A DNA stretch of 6,553 nt. Origin: an uncultured Kineosporia sp. GTDB taxonomy: Bacteria; Actinomycetota; Actinomycetes; Actinomycetales; Kineosporiaceae. Location of the stretch: the NCBI GenBank assembly GCA_937859855.1, contig CALMAR010000368.1, forward strand, positions 4,227 to 10,779. The letters run 5' to 3'. The notes under the pieces are model-generated. The model was not told the origin of the DNA, did no database searches, and was given only the letters and a program-made list of their open reading frames with translations. Both the position numbers and the translations under genes were made by a program. Shown piece after piece: positions 1-5,258 of the stretch. How positions within the stretch are numbered: the stretch's first letter is position 1; each line of letters starts with the position of its first letter.

Positions 1-50
1 CCCCCCCCCCCGCTCCGCCCCCCGGGGCGTGCCCCCCCCCCCCCCCCGGC
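1..50. repeat. Low-complexity C-homopolymer tract at window edge
   Basis: Runs of 11 C (1-11), 6 C (18-23) and 16 C (32-47) are broken by short G-containing spacers. On the minus strand these are long G-runs that could stack as a G-quadruplex just downstream of the padR-type gene. No gene or clear terminator is visible in 1-73. The tract is far more extreme than anything else in the window. It may be a contig-end or sequencing artefact (for example poly-G reads) rather than real DNA, and the run lengths should not be trusted. Confidence 0.7.
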
Positions 51-73
51 AGTCTGCGAAGCGTGACGTCAGC

Positions 74-748
74 TCACGGGGCCTCCTCCGCACCCGGTGC
101 CGCACCCGGTGCCGCAGCTGCCCGCCGATGCACGCCGGATCCGAACGGCGGCGAGTGGGCCGCCCACTCGTGCAGCTCGGCCCGGTTCCAGGTGAACGCG
201 CCAGCCCGGATCTCGGCCACGATCCGGGCGACCCAGGCCCGCTCGGCCTCCTTCAGCGCCAGGCTCAGCTCGACCTCGATCACGAAGATCCGGGGCAGCC
301 GGTCGCCGATCGACGCCATCGAGGCCCGCAGGCCGCCGATCTCCCGATCGAGCTGAAAGGTCCGGTTTTCCAGGGCCGCAAGCACCTCGTCCGGCTCGAG
401 GATCGCCAGGAATTCCATCGCGGTGATCAGTTCCGGGACGGCATTGCCGGGCTTCCGCAGCAGGGTAGCCAGCCACTGCCGGGTCTCGTCCCGGCCCAGA
501 TCGGTGAGCTGGTAGACGGTCCGCTCAGGCCGCCGGCCCTGACGCTCACTCTCCAGCGCCTCGATCAGCCCGGCCGCTTCCAGCCGTTGCACCGCGTGAT
601 AGATGGAACCGCGTTTGACGCCCTGAATCGACGTCTTCTCCCGTTCGATCGCCAGTCGCTGGATCTCGTAGGGGTGCATCGGACCCTCCATCAGGGTCGC
701 CAGCACCAGCAGGTTGACCGTCGTCATAGCCACGGTCGGAATAGCCAT
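74..748 (-). CDS. PadR-family transcriptional regulator
   Basis: A 224-residue regulator of the PadR family. An N-terminal winged helix spans about residues 11-90; the recognition-helix and wing part includes GSIYHAVQRLEAAGLI (48-62) and a basic GRRPERTVYQLTDLG stretch (71-85), the usual PadR layout. The remainder (about 95-180) is helical with charged heptads and fits the C-terminal dimerisation domain (Vir_act_alpha_C type). The last 20 residues are an Ala/Pro/Gly tail (repeated APGA) and look disordered. The ATG at 748 is preferred because a -35/-10 pair places the transcript start on that A, giving a leaderless mRNA. ATG at 727 (MTTVNLL) is the alternative; neither has a convincing Shine-Dalgarno. 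The gene lies 53 bp downstream of ispH in the same direction, so read-through from ispH is possible as well. A perfect inverted repeat over the promoter and start suggests autorepression (inference). The ligand and targets cannot be told. Confidence 0.88.
   Translation of the reverse strand: MAIPTVAMTTVNLLVLATLMEGPMHPYEIQRLAIEREKTSIQGVKRGSIYHAVQRLEAAGLIEALESERQGRRPERTVYQLTDLGRDETRQWLATLLRKPGNAVPELITAMEFLAILEPDEVLAALENRTFQLDREIGGLRASMASIGDRLPRIFVIEVELSLALKEAERAWVARIVAEIRAGAFTWNRAELHEWAAHSPPFGSGVHRRAAAAPGAAPGAEEAP
90..113. repeat. Two tandem copies of a 12-bp self-complementary unit
   Basis: The unit GCACCCGGTGCC occurs at 90-101 and again, identical, at 102-113. Each contains GCACC-C-GGTGC, an inverted repeat. 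It lies inside the 3' end of the padR-type gene and encodes the duplicated Ala-Pro-Gly-Ala in the regulator's tail, so it may be a recent slippage duplication in a tail under little constraint. Confidence 0.7.
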
Positions 749-762
749 GCGTTGACTATTCC
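738..762. promoter_or_regulatory. Inverted repeat over promoter and start codon, candidate PadR operator
   Basis: GGAATAG (738-744) and CTATTCC (756-762) are perfect 7-bp inverted arms with an 11-bp spacer, centred on base 750. The site covers the predicted -10 box, the +1 position and the first codons of the padR-type gene. A dimeric winged-helix protein bound here would block its own promoter. Nothing in the sequence proves which protein binds. Confidence 0.5.
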
Positions 763-783
763 ATCAGGGTCTAAGAGCGTCAA
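755..783 (-). promoter_or_regulatory. Predicted promoter of the padR-type gene (leaderless)
   Basis: Reading the minus strand, TTGACG (783-778) matches the -35 consensus in five of six bases. A 17-bp spacer follows, then AATAGT (760-755), which matches the -10 consensus in four of six. With the last -10 base at -7, +1 falls exactly on base 748, the A of the proposed ATG. This is a prediction from spacing and consensus only. Confidence 0.6.
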
Positions 784-801
784 GTGTTGACTATGTGTCG
801 A

Positions 802-1824
802 TCATTGACGGGTCCGGGAACGCGGCGGCTTGATCGCCCGGCGCAGCTCCTTCGGCAGTGAGAACAACAGGTCCTCGTGCGCGGTCACAACTTCTTCCAC
901 GTCGGTAAAACCATGCCCAGCAAGCCATTCCAAGACGTCGCGAACCAGGATCTCCGGTACCGACGCTCCCGAGGTGACGCCGATGGTGCTGGCGCCGTCC
1001 AGCCAGTCCGCATCGATCTCGGAGGCGAAATCCACCCGATGAGCGGCCCGGGCGCCATGCTCCAGGGCGACCTCGACCAGCCGCACCGAATTCGACGAGT
1101 TCCGCGACCCGACCACGATCACCAGATCGCTCTGCGGCGCGATCTTCTTCACCGCCACCTGGCGGTTCTGAGTGGCATAACAGATGTCATCGCTGGGAGG
1201 GTCCTGCATCGCTGGGAAACGCTCGCGAAGCCGCCGGACCGTGGCCATCGTCTCATCCACCGACAGCGTGGTCTGGGACAGCCAGACCACCCGTTCCGGA
1301 TTCCGCACGACGACCGAGTCCACATCCTCCGGGCCCTGCACCAGCTGGATGTGTTCGGGCGCCTCCCCCGAGGTGCCTTCGACCTCCTCGTGCCCGGCGT
1401 GCCCGACCAGCAGGATGTCGTAATCAGCGGTGGCGAACCGGACCGCCTCCTTGTGCACCTTGGTCACCAGCGGACAGGTGGCGTCGATGGTCTGCAGGTT
1501 GCGTGCCTCCGCTGCGCGATGCACCTGAGGCGACACCCCATGGGCGGAGAAGATCACCGTGGCACCCTCGGGCACCTGCTCGGTCTGGTCTACGAAGATC
1601 GCGCCCTTGGCCTCCAGCGACATCACCACATGCCGGTTGTGCACGATTTCCTTGCGCACGTAGATAGGGGGCCCGAAGTGCTCGAGCGCCTTCTGCACGG
1701 CATCCACCGCGCGGTCCACGCCCGCGCAGTATCCGCGCGGCGCAGCCAGCAACACCCGGCCCTGAACGGGCCGGGGCGTGGCTTCAGCTGATACGTCGGA
1801 TGGTGCCAGCGGCGGTCGAGTCAC
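802..1824 (-). CDS. ispH: 4-hydroxy-3-methylbut-2-enyl diphosphate reductase (IspH/LytB)
   Basis: IspH is a cytosolic [4Fe-4S] enzyme that reduces HMBPP to IPP and DMAPP, the last step of the MEP isoprenoid pathway. The 340-residue protein carries the three cluster cysteines: C33 ([10 protein letters not shown]), C117 ([13 protein letters not shown]) and C215 ([10 protein letters not shown]). The substrate-binding motifs are also present: VHNRHVV (61-67), SAHGVS (93-98), [11 protein letters not shown] (141-151, with the catalytic-type Glu), SQTT (183-186), SRNSSNS (240-246) and TSGASVPE (284-291). Length is normal for actinobacteria; residues 1-22 are a variable, probably disordered extension. 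The start is GTG at 1824. A TAGCAT hexamer six bases upstream favours leaderless initiation there, and the GGCGGA directly abutting the GTG is too close for a normal Shine-Dalgarno. The next credible start, GTG at residue 24, would cut close to the first motif. It is divergent from xseA, an arrangement shared with mycobacteria. Nothing is broken or missing. Confidence 0.97.
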   Translation of the reverse strand: MTRPPLAPSDVSAEATPRPVQGRVLLAAPRGYCAGVDRAVDAVQKALEHFGPPIYVRKEIVHNRHVVMSLEAKGAIFVDQTEQVPEGATVIFSAHGVSPQVHRAAEARNLQTIDATCPLVTKVHKEAVRFATADYDILLVGHAGHEEVEGTSGEAPEHIQLVQGPEDVDSVVVRNPERVVWLSQTTLSVDETMATVRRLRERFPAMQDPPSDDICYATQNRQVAVKKIAPQSDLVIVVGSRNSSNSVRLVEVALEHGARAAHRVDFASEIDADWLDGASTIGVTSGASVPEILVRDVLEWLAGHGFTDVEEVVTAHEDLLFSLPKELRRAIKPPRSRTRQ

Positions 1825-1830
1825 TCCGCC

Positions 1831-1836
1831 ATGCTA
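1831..1836 (-). promoter_or_regulatory. Predicted -10 box of ispH
   Basis: On the minus strand the hexamer is TAGCAT (TAnnnT). Its last base lies at -7 relative to the GTG at 1824, so transcription is predicted to begin on the first base of the start codon. No recognisable -35 is seen 17 bp upstream (GCGGGG), which is common in actinobacterial promoters. Confidence 0.45.
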
Positions 1837-1865
1837 CGGAGCAGCATCCGGCCCCCCGCGACGAC

Positions 1866-1871
1866 TAGCCT
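1866..1871 (+). promoter_or_regulatory. Predicted -10 box of xseA
   Basis: TAGCCT (TAnnnT) ends seven bases before the GTG at 1879, so the predicted +1 is at or one base before the start codon. No good -35 is visible. It is back to back with the ispH -10 box 30 bp away, so both promoters share the same short DNA. Confidence 0.4.
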
Positions 1872-1878
1872 TTGTGCT

Positions 1879-3177
1879 GTGAGTGCCCAGCCGTCCGGGT
1901 CCCGAACCGGCGAAACCGGGGCCGATTCCAGAGTGCGGACGATCGCGGCCACCGCTGGGCAGACCACCGCCGAGAACCCGTGGCCGGTGCGGCTGCTGTC
2001 GGCCAAGCTCACCGACTACGTGAACCGGGCGCCCATGGTCTGGGTCGAGGGCCAGGTCGTGCAGCTCACCCGCAGGCCGGGACAGAGCACCTGCTACCTG
2101 ACTCTGCGCGACCCAGACGTGGACATGTCCTTCCAGGTCACCATCTCTGGCCGGTTGCTGGACGGGCTGGCCGCGCCCCTCAGCGACGGCGCCCGGGTGG
2201 TGATCCAGGCCCGGGCCCAGCTCTTTCCCAAGCGTGGATCGCTGAGCCTGCAAGCCGGCCAGATCCGGCCGGTCGGTGTCGGTGAGCTACTGGCCCAGCT
2301 CGAACAGCTGCGCCGGATCCTGGCCGCCGAGGGCGTTTTCGACCCCCGCCGCAAACGGCCGCTGCCGTTCCTGCCCGCCACGGTCGGGCTGATCTGCGGC
2401 CGGGCCAGCGCGGCCGAGCGGGATGTGATCGAGAACGCCCGCCGCCGGTGGCCGTCCGTCCGGTTCGACGTGCGCCCGGTCGCCGTCCAGGGTCTGCACG
2501 CCGTCCAGGACGTCGTCACCGCCCTGGCCGAGCTGGACAAGCGGCCCGAGGTGGAAGTCATCGTGATCGCCCGCGGCGGCGGCTCGCTCGAGGACCTGCT
2601 GCCGTTCAGCAACGAGACTCTGATCCGCGCGGTGGCCAGCTGCCGGACCCCCGTGGTCAGTGCGATCGGTCACGAGGTTGACCAGCCGCTGCTGGACCTG
2701 GTCGCCGATCTGCGGGCCAGCACTCCCACCGATGCCGGGCGGCGGATCGTGCCGGACATGGACGCCGAACTGACCGCTGTGCAGCAGGTTCGCCAACGTG
2801 CGCGAGCGGCGATGCTGGTCCGGATCCAGCGCGAGCATTCCGGTCTGGCCGCACTGCGGGCCAGGCCGGTGATGGCCGATCCACAGCGGATCCTCGCTGG
2901 CCTGACCAGAGAACTGGAGCTGGTGCGTGATCGAGCTCGCCGGGCGCTGACGTCCCGGATCACGCATGCCTTGGACGACATCGAACACCTGCGGCAACGC
3001 GTGCTGGCTCTGTCCCCGGCCGCCACCCTGGCTCGCGGCTACGCCGTCGTGCAGAGCACCGGTCACCGGGTGATCCGCTCCCCCGGCCAGGTCAGCGCCG
3101 GTGAGGGGTTGATCATCCGGGTGGACGGCGGCAGTTTCGCGGCCACGGTCGAAGCGGCAGGTCATGAGCAGACATGA
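1879..3177 (+). CDS. xseA: Exodeoxyribonuclease VII large subunit
   Basis: This is the catalytic subunit of exonuclease VII, which degrades single-stranded DNA from both ends into oligonucleotides in DNA repair and acts in complex with several XseB chains. From GTG 1879 it has 432 residues. An N-terminal OB-fold nucleic-acid-binding domain (about 33-135) begins at the family motif NPWPVRLLSAKL and includes VWVEGQVVQLTRRPG. The nuclease and coiled-coil domain runs from about 150 to 415. It carries ARGGGSLEDLLPFSNE (231-246), the GHEVDQPLLDLVADLRAS block (264-281), TPTDAGRRIVP and the C-terminal LARGYAVV (385-392). The reading frame stays open back to ATG 1831, which would add 16 residues. That stretch overlaps the ispH promoter and resembles no XseA N-terminus, so GTG 1879, with a TAGCCT box ahead of it, is preferred. 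The stop codon lies inside a 10-bp repeat array. xseB follows after 63 bp. Confidence 0.96.
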   Translation: MSAQPSGSRTGETGADSRVRTIAATAGQTTAENPWPVRLLSAKLTDYVNRAPMVWVEGQVVQLTRRPGQSTCYLTLRDPDVDMSFQVTISGRLLDGLAAPLSDGARVVIQARAQLFPKRGSLSLQAGQIRPVGVGELLAQLEQLRRILAAEGVFDPRRKRPLPFLPATVGLICGRASAAERDVIENARRRWPSVRFDVRPVAVQGLHAVQDVVTALAELDKRPEVEVIVIARGGGSLEDLLPFSNETLIRAVASCRTPVVSAIGHEVDQPLLDLVADLRASTPTDAGRRIVPDMDAELTAVQQVRQRARAAMLVRIQREHSGLAALRARPVMADPQRILAGLTRELELVRDRARRALTSRITHALDDIEHLRQRVLALSPAATLARGYAVVQSTGHRVIRSPGQVSAGEGLIIRVDGGSFAATVEAAGHEQT

Positions 3178-3224
3178 TCAGCCACGAGCAGCAGCCATGA
3201 GCAGCCACGAGCAGCCACGACCAA
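3163..3224. repeat. Phased 10-bp degenerate repeat array between xseA and xseB
   Basis: Six units of the form CAYGAKCAG start at 3163, 3173, 3183, 3196, 3206 and 3216 (the last is degenerate, CACGACCAA). Spacing is 10, 10, 13, 10 and 10 bp; the odd step comes from an extra GCA. Three consecutive decamers GCAGCCAYGA (3191-3220) are nearly identical. The array starts in the last codons of xseA, contains its TGA, and ends five bases before the xseB -10 box, occupying the place of a -35 element. The unit length is close to one helical turn. It could be a phased binding array or simply replication slippage. Confidence 0.75.
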
Positions 3225-3228
3225 GCCC

Positions 3229-3234
3229 TAGGCT
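3229..3234 (+). promoter_or_regulatory. Predicted -10 box of xseB
   Basis: TAGGCT (TAnnnT) with its last base at -7 puts +1 exactly on the G of the GTG at 3241. The same spacing is seen at ispH. It suggests xseB has its own leaderless transcript in addition to any read-through from xseA. Confidence 0.5.
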
Positions 3235-3240
3235 GGCGAA

Positions 3241-3483
3241 GTGACGCCGGGTAGGAAGAGCGAAGCCCCGCAGCCACCCGCTGAGGACGGCATCGCCCAG
3301 CTCAGCTACGAGCAGGCCCGGGACGAGCTGGTGGACGTCGTGCGCCGGCTGGAGTCCGGTGCGGAAACGCTCGAAGCCTCGCTCGGCCTGTGGGAGCGGG
3401 GCGAGGCGCTGGCCCGGCACTGTGAGCAGTGGCTGGCCGGCGCGCGGGCCCGGATCGAGACAGCGGACGACGGCCGGACGTAG
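3241..3483 (+). CDS. xseB: Exodeoxyribonuclease VII small subunit
   Basis: This is the small, all-helical partner of XseA, several copies of which bind the large subunit's coiled coil. The protein has 80 residues, normal for the family. After a disordered 18-residue N-terminus, the core is [19 protein letters not shown] (22-40), then [32 protein letters not shown] (42-73), the standard two-helix XseB signature. The start is GTG at 3241; there is no Shine-Dalgarno (GGCGAA directly precedes it), but a TAGGCT box lies six bases upstream. The gene follows xseA by 63 bp of repeat-rich DNA and is convergent with the DUF4245 gene, with only nine bases between the two stop codons and no evident terminator hairpin there. 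Confidence 0.95.
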   Translation: MTPGRKSEAPQPPAEDGIAQLSYEQARDELVDVVRRLESGAETLEASLGLWERGEALARHCEQWLAGARARIETADDGRT

Positions 3484-3492
3484 CCGGTCGCA

Positions 3493-4095
3493 TCAGCCGA
3501 ACAGGGCCGACGCCAGCTGATCCAGTTCCTGCTCCCCGGCGGTTCCGGTCAGCACGATGGTCTGCTCTGGCTCGCGCAGCACCCAGCTGGTGATGCCGCG
3601 ATCTGTGCGGCTGCGCACCAGCCACGTCCTCCCGGCCGCCTGATGCTCGCCCTGCCGGGAGCTGCCGTCGGTGACCTGGTGGTTCTCCCAGGCCTGGGTC
3701 GGATGGGCGGCCTGCTGAATACCCGCGTAGCGACCCGACGGCGTCAGGTACGACAGATGCCAGGTCGGTATCCGACCGGTGGCCTGCTGCACGCTGGCGG
3801 CCACCGCCGTCCAGCCATCGGGCAGCGCCTTCGGCACCGCGGGCTCGAAACCGAGCTGACCATGGGCCGAAGCCGCCGCCTGGACCACATCCACCGACTC
3901 GGTTGACAGCTTGTTCGGCCGGGGCACGATCAGCAGCAGCACGCCGATCACGGCCAGGATGACCAGAAGCGAACGGACCATGTCGCTTGAACCGGACCGG
4001 GCCCGCCGTACCGGCTCGTCCGAAGCCGCCTTCCCGGCCTCAGTCGCGGGCTGAACATCGGCCGGGCGGGCGGCGGATCCGGAGCTGTCGGTCAC
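3493..4095 (-). CDS. DUF4245-type membrane-anchored protein, function unknown
   Basis: From GTG 4095 this is a 200-residue protein with three parts. A polar N-terminus (1-38) with basic residues (RRARSGSSD) comes first. A single hydrophobic helix follows (about 40-58, MVRSLLVILAVIGVLLLIVP). The third part is a roughly 140-residue domain predicted to lie outside the membrane, with LPDGWTAVAASV (91-102), TWHLSYLTPSGRYAGIQQA (111-129) and WVLREPEQTIVLTGTA (171-186). This pattern fits the actinobacterial DUF4245 family, commonly found beside xseB, xseA and ispH; no activity is known to me. The positive-inside rule gives N-in/C-out topology. An in-frame ATG at 4194 would add 33 residues of low-complexity sequence and overlap the kinase promoter region, so GTG 4095 is preferred, although its only purine-rich stretch (GGGGG) is very close to the start. 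Family assignment is from memory of its motifs. Confidence 0.8.
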   Translation of the reverse strand: MTDSSGSAARPADVQPATEAGKAASDEPVRRARSGSSDMVRSLLVILAVIGVLLLIVPRPNKLSTESVDVVQAAASAHGQLGFEPAVPKALPDGWTAVAASVQQATGRIPTWHLSYLTPSGRYAGIQQAAHPTQAWENHQVTDGSSRQGEHQAAGRTWLVRSRTDRGITSWVLREPEQTIVLTGTAGEQELDQLASALFG

Positions 4096-4163
4096 GCCCC
4101 CATCGTGCCAAATACTTCGACGGACGGCCGCTGCGGCCGGTTCGCTCAGCGCGGCCGCCGGCC

Positions 4164-4169
4164 TACCAT
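4164..4169 (+). promoter_or_regulatory. Possible -10 box of the leader-ORF/kinase operon
   Basis: TACCAT (TAnnnT) lies in the 119-bp gap between the divergent DUF4245 gene and the leader ORF. It would place +1 near 4176, giving a 39-nt untranslated leader that includes a strong Shine-Dalgarno. The candidate -35 17 bp upstream (TTCGCT) is poor, so this is tentative. Confidence 0.3.
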
Positions 4170-4202
4170 CGTCAGGCGCGTGATCTCGCGCCACTGAGAC
4201 GC

Positions 4203-4209
4203 AAGGAGG
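4203..4209 (+). promoter_or_regulatory. Strong Shine-Dalgarno ahead of the leader ORF
   Basis: AAGGAGG lies five bases before the GTG at 4215. It is the best ribosome-binding site in the window, yet it does not serve the kinase start at 4277, which is 62 bases further on and in another frame. It is the main reason for calling the small ORF. Confidence 0.7.
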
Positions 4210-4214
4210 CGCCC

Positions 4215-4280
4215 GTGAGCGAGCAGAGTGAGCCAGCCATCAGGCGCAGCGCGCGGTCCGCGGTGAGGATCAAGCCGTGA
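4215..4280 (+). CDS. 21-residue leader peptide, translationally coupled to the sugar kinase
   Basis: A small ORF from GTG 4215 to TGA 4278-4280 encodes (M)SEQSEPAIRRSARSAVRIKP, polar with four Arg and four Ser and no membrane segment or recognisable domain. A consensus AAGGAGG precedes it at ideal distance. Its stop overlaps the kinase start as GTGA (4277-4280), the classic arrangement for translational coupling: ribosomes ending here could restart on the kinase, which has its own GAGGA (4265-4269) inside this ORF. It starts with the same eight bases as the kinase, GTGAGCGA. I do not recognise the peptide. It may matter for the act of translation rather than for its product, or it may be a decoy, with the kinase using only its own site. 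Confidence 0.5.
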   Translation: MSEQSEPAIRRSARSAVRIKP

Positions 4281-5227
4281 GCGACGTCCTCGTCATCGGT
4301 GAGGCATTGGTCGACCTCGTGTCCAGGCCGGGCCAGCCCACCCAGGAGTACCCCGGCGGCAGTCCCGCGAACGTGGCGCTGGGGCTGGCCCGTCTGGGGC
4401 ACGATGCCCGGCTTCTCACCCGCTTGGGCCAGGACGATCGCGGCGACATGATCAGGCAGCACCTGGAGGCGTCCGGGGTCCGGATCGAACCAGGCTCGAT
4501 CACCCCCAACCGGACCTCGACCGCGGCGGCCGAGCTCGATCCCCACGGCGTCGCCAGCTACGTCTTCGATCTCGACTGGAATCTGCCGGACGAGGCCAGC
4601 ATCGGCGACGCCCAGGCTGTCCACACCGGCTCGATCGCCGCAACCCTGGCACCGGGCGGAGACAAGGTGGTCAAGCTGATCGAGAGTGCGGCCGGGCGAG
4701 CAGTGGTCAGCTACGACCCCAACGCCCGGCCCCACCTGATGGGCTCCCCGGCGGACGCGCGGATCCGGATGAACCAGATCATCGCGGCCGCTGACGTGGT
4801 CAAGGTCAGCGACGAGGACATCGCCTGGCTGGCGCCGGGGACTGACCCCATCGAGATCGCCCAGGAGTGGCGCCAGCTGGGCCCGGCTCTGGTCGTGGTC
4901 ACCCGTGGCCCGCTGGGGGCCTTCGGCGTGCTGGCCAGCGGCGTCACCTCGGTGCCGACCCAGAACATCGAGGTGGCCGACACGGTCGGCGCAGGCGATG
5001 CCATGATGGCCGGTCTGCTCGACGCGCTGGCCCGGGCCGGCCTGCTCAGCGTGGACGCGGTTCCCCGGCTGCGGGCGGCCAGCCTCGCCGACATCGAGCC
5101 GCTGCTCAGACATGCCGTCGCCGTCGCCGCGCTGACCTGTACCCGGCCTGGCGCCAACCCGCCGGACCAGCAGGAACTGGCCGCTTGGCTGGCCCAGCGC
5201 AACGACAGTGGCCCCTCAGCACCATAA
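4277..5227 (+). CDS. PfkB-family carbohydrate kinase (fructokinase-like)
   Basis: An ATP-dependent sugar kinase of the ribokinase/PfkB family, 316 residues, normal length. Visible motifs run in order. The N-terminal strand is DVLVIGEALVDLV. PfkB signature 1 surrounds GGSPANVALGLARLG (27-41), the sugar-binding glycines. Then come YDPNARPHL (146-154), KVSDEDIAWL (176-185) and VVVTRGPLGAFG (206-217). Signature 2 is DTVGAGDAMMAGLL (235-248), where the GAGD aspartate D241 is the expected catalytic base and the glycines form the anion hole. The C-terminal CTRPGANPP (288-296) is common in fructokinase-like members. Fructose is the likeliest substrate by resemblance, but PfkB specificities cannot be read reliably from motifs. 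The start is GTG 4277, with GAGGA seven bases upstream, overlapping the leader ORF stop. It converges on the aldolase gene. Its last codons and stop form part of a shared terminator hairpin. Confidence 0.92.
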   Translation: MSDVLVIGEALVDLVSRPGQPTQEYPGGSPANVALGLARLGHDARLLTRLGQDDRGDMIRQHLEASGVRIEPGSITPNRTSTAAAELDPHGVASYVFDLDWNLPDEASIGDAQAVHTGSIAATLAPGGDKVVKLIESAAGRAVVSYDPNARPHLMGSPADARIRMNQIIAAADVVKVSDEDIAWLAPGTDPIEIAQEWRQLGPALVVVTRGPLGAFGVLASGVTSVPTQNIEVADTVGAGDAMMAGLLDALARAGLLSVDAVPRLRAASLADIEPLLRHAVAVAALTCTRPGANPPDQQELAAWLAQRNDSGPSAP

Positions 5228-5242
5228 CTGCGGGGCCACTGT
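5205..5242. terminator. Bidirectional hairpin between convergent kinase and aldolase genes
   Basis: ACAGTGGCCCC (5205-5215) and GGGGCCACTGT (5232-5242) are perfect 11-bp inverted arms. After one mismatch the stem continues with CAG/CTG (5217-5219 with 5228-5230), leaving an 8-base loop that contains the kinase TAA (5225-5227). There is no U-tract on either side, as is usual in GC-rich actinobacteria. It lies 16 bases beyond the aldolase stop, so it can serve both transcripts. Confidence 0.75.
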
Positions 5243-5258
5243 TCAGGCGACGAGTCGA

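Noticed and set aside
64..71. Palindrome TGACGTCA just after the padR-type stop
   Set aside because: An 8-bp palindrome is expected by chance at this scale and it has no partner site or promoter context.
29..790. Long plus-strand open frames over the padR-type gene and, at 877-1791, over ispH
   Set aside because: They are antisense to genes with clear family motifs; their translations are Arg/Pro/His-rich without domains, as expected from GC-rich shadow frames.
1831..1878. xseA start at ATG 1831
   Set aside because: It would make xseA coding sequence cover the ispH promoter and adds 16 residues with no resemblance to XseA N-termini.
3484..3492. Possible terminator between convergent xseB and DUF4245 genes
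   Set aside because: Only short CCGG-type self-complementarity is visible; no stem comparable to the one at 5205-5242.
4096..4194. N-terminal extension of the DUF4245 protein to ATG 4194
   Set aside because: The extra 33 residues are low-complexity and overlap the divergent kinase promoter region; GTG 4095 gives a normal short cytoplasmic segment before the membrane helix.
4172..5113. 313-codon minus-strand open frame
   Set aside because: It is antisense to the PfkB kinase, whose two signatures are intact, and its translation is Gly/Asp/His-rich with no recognisable motif.
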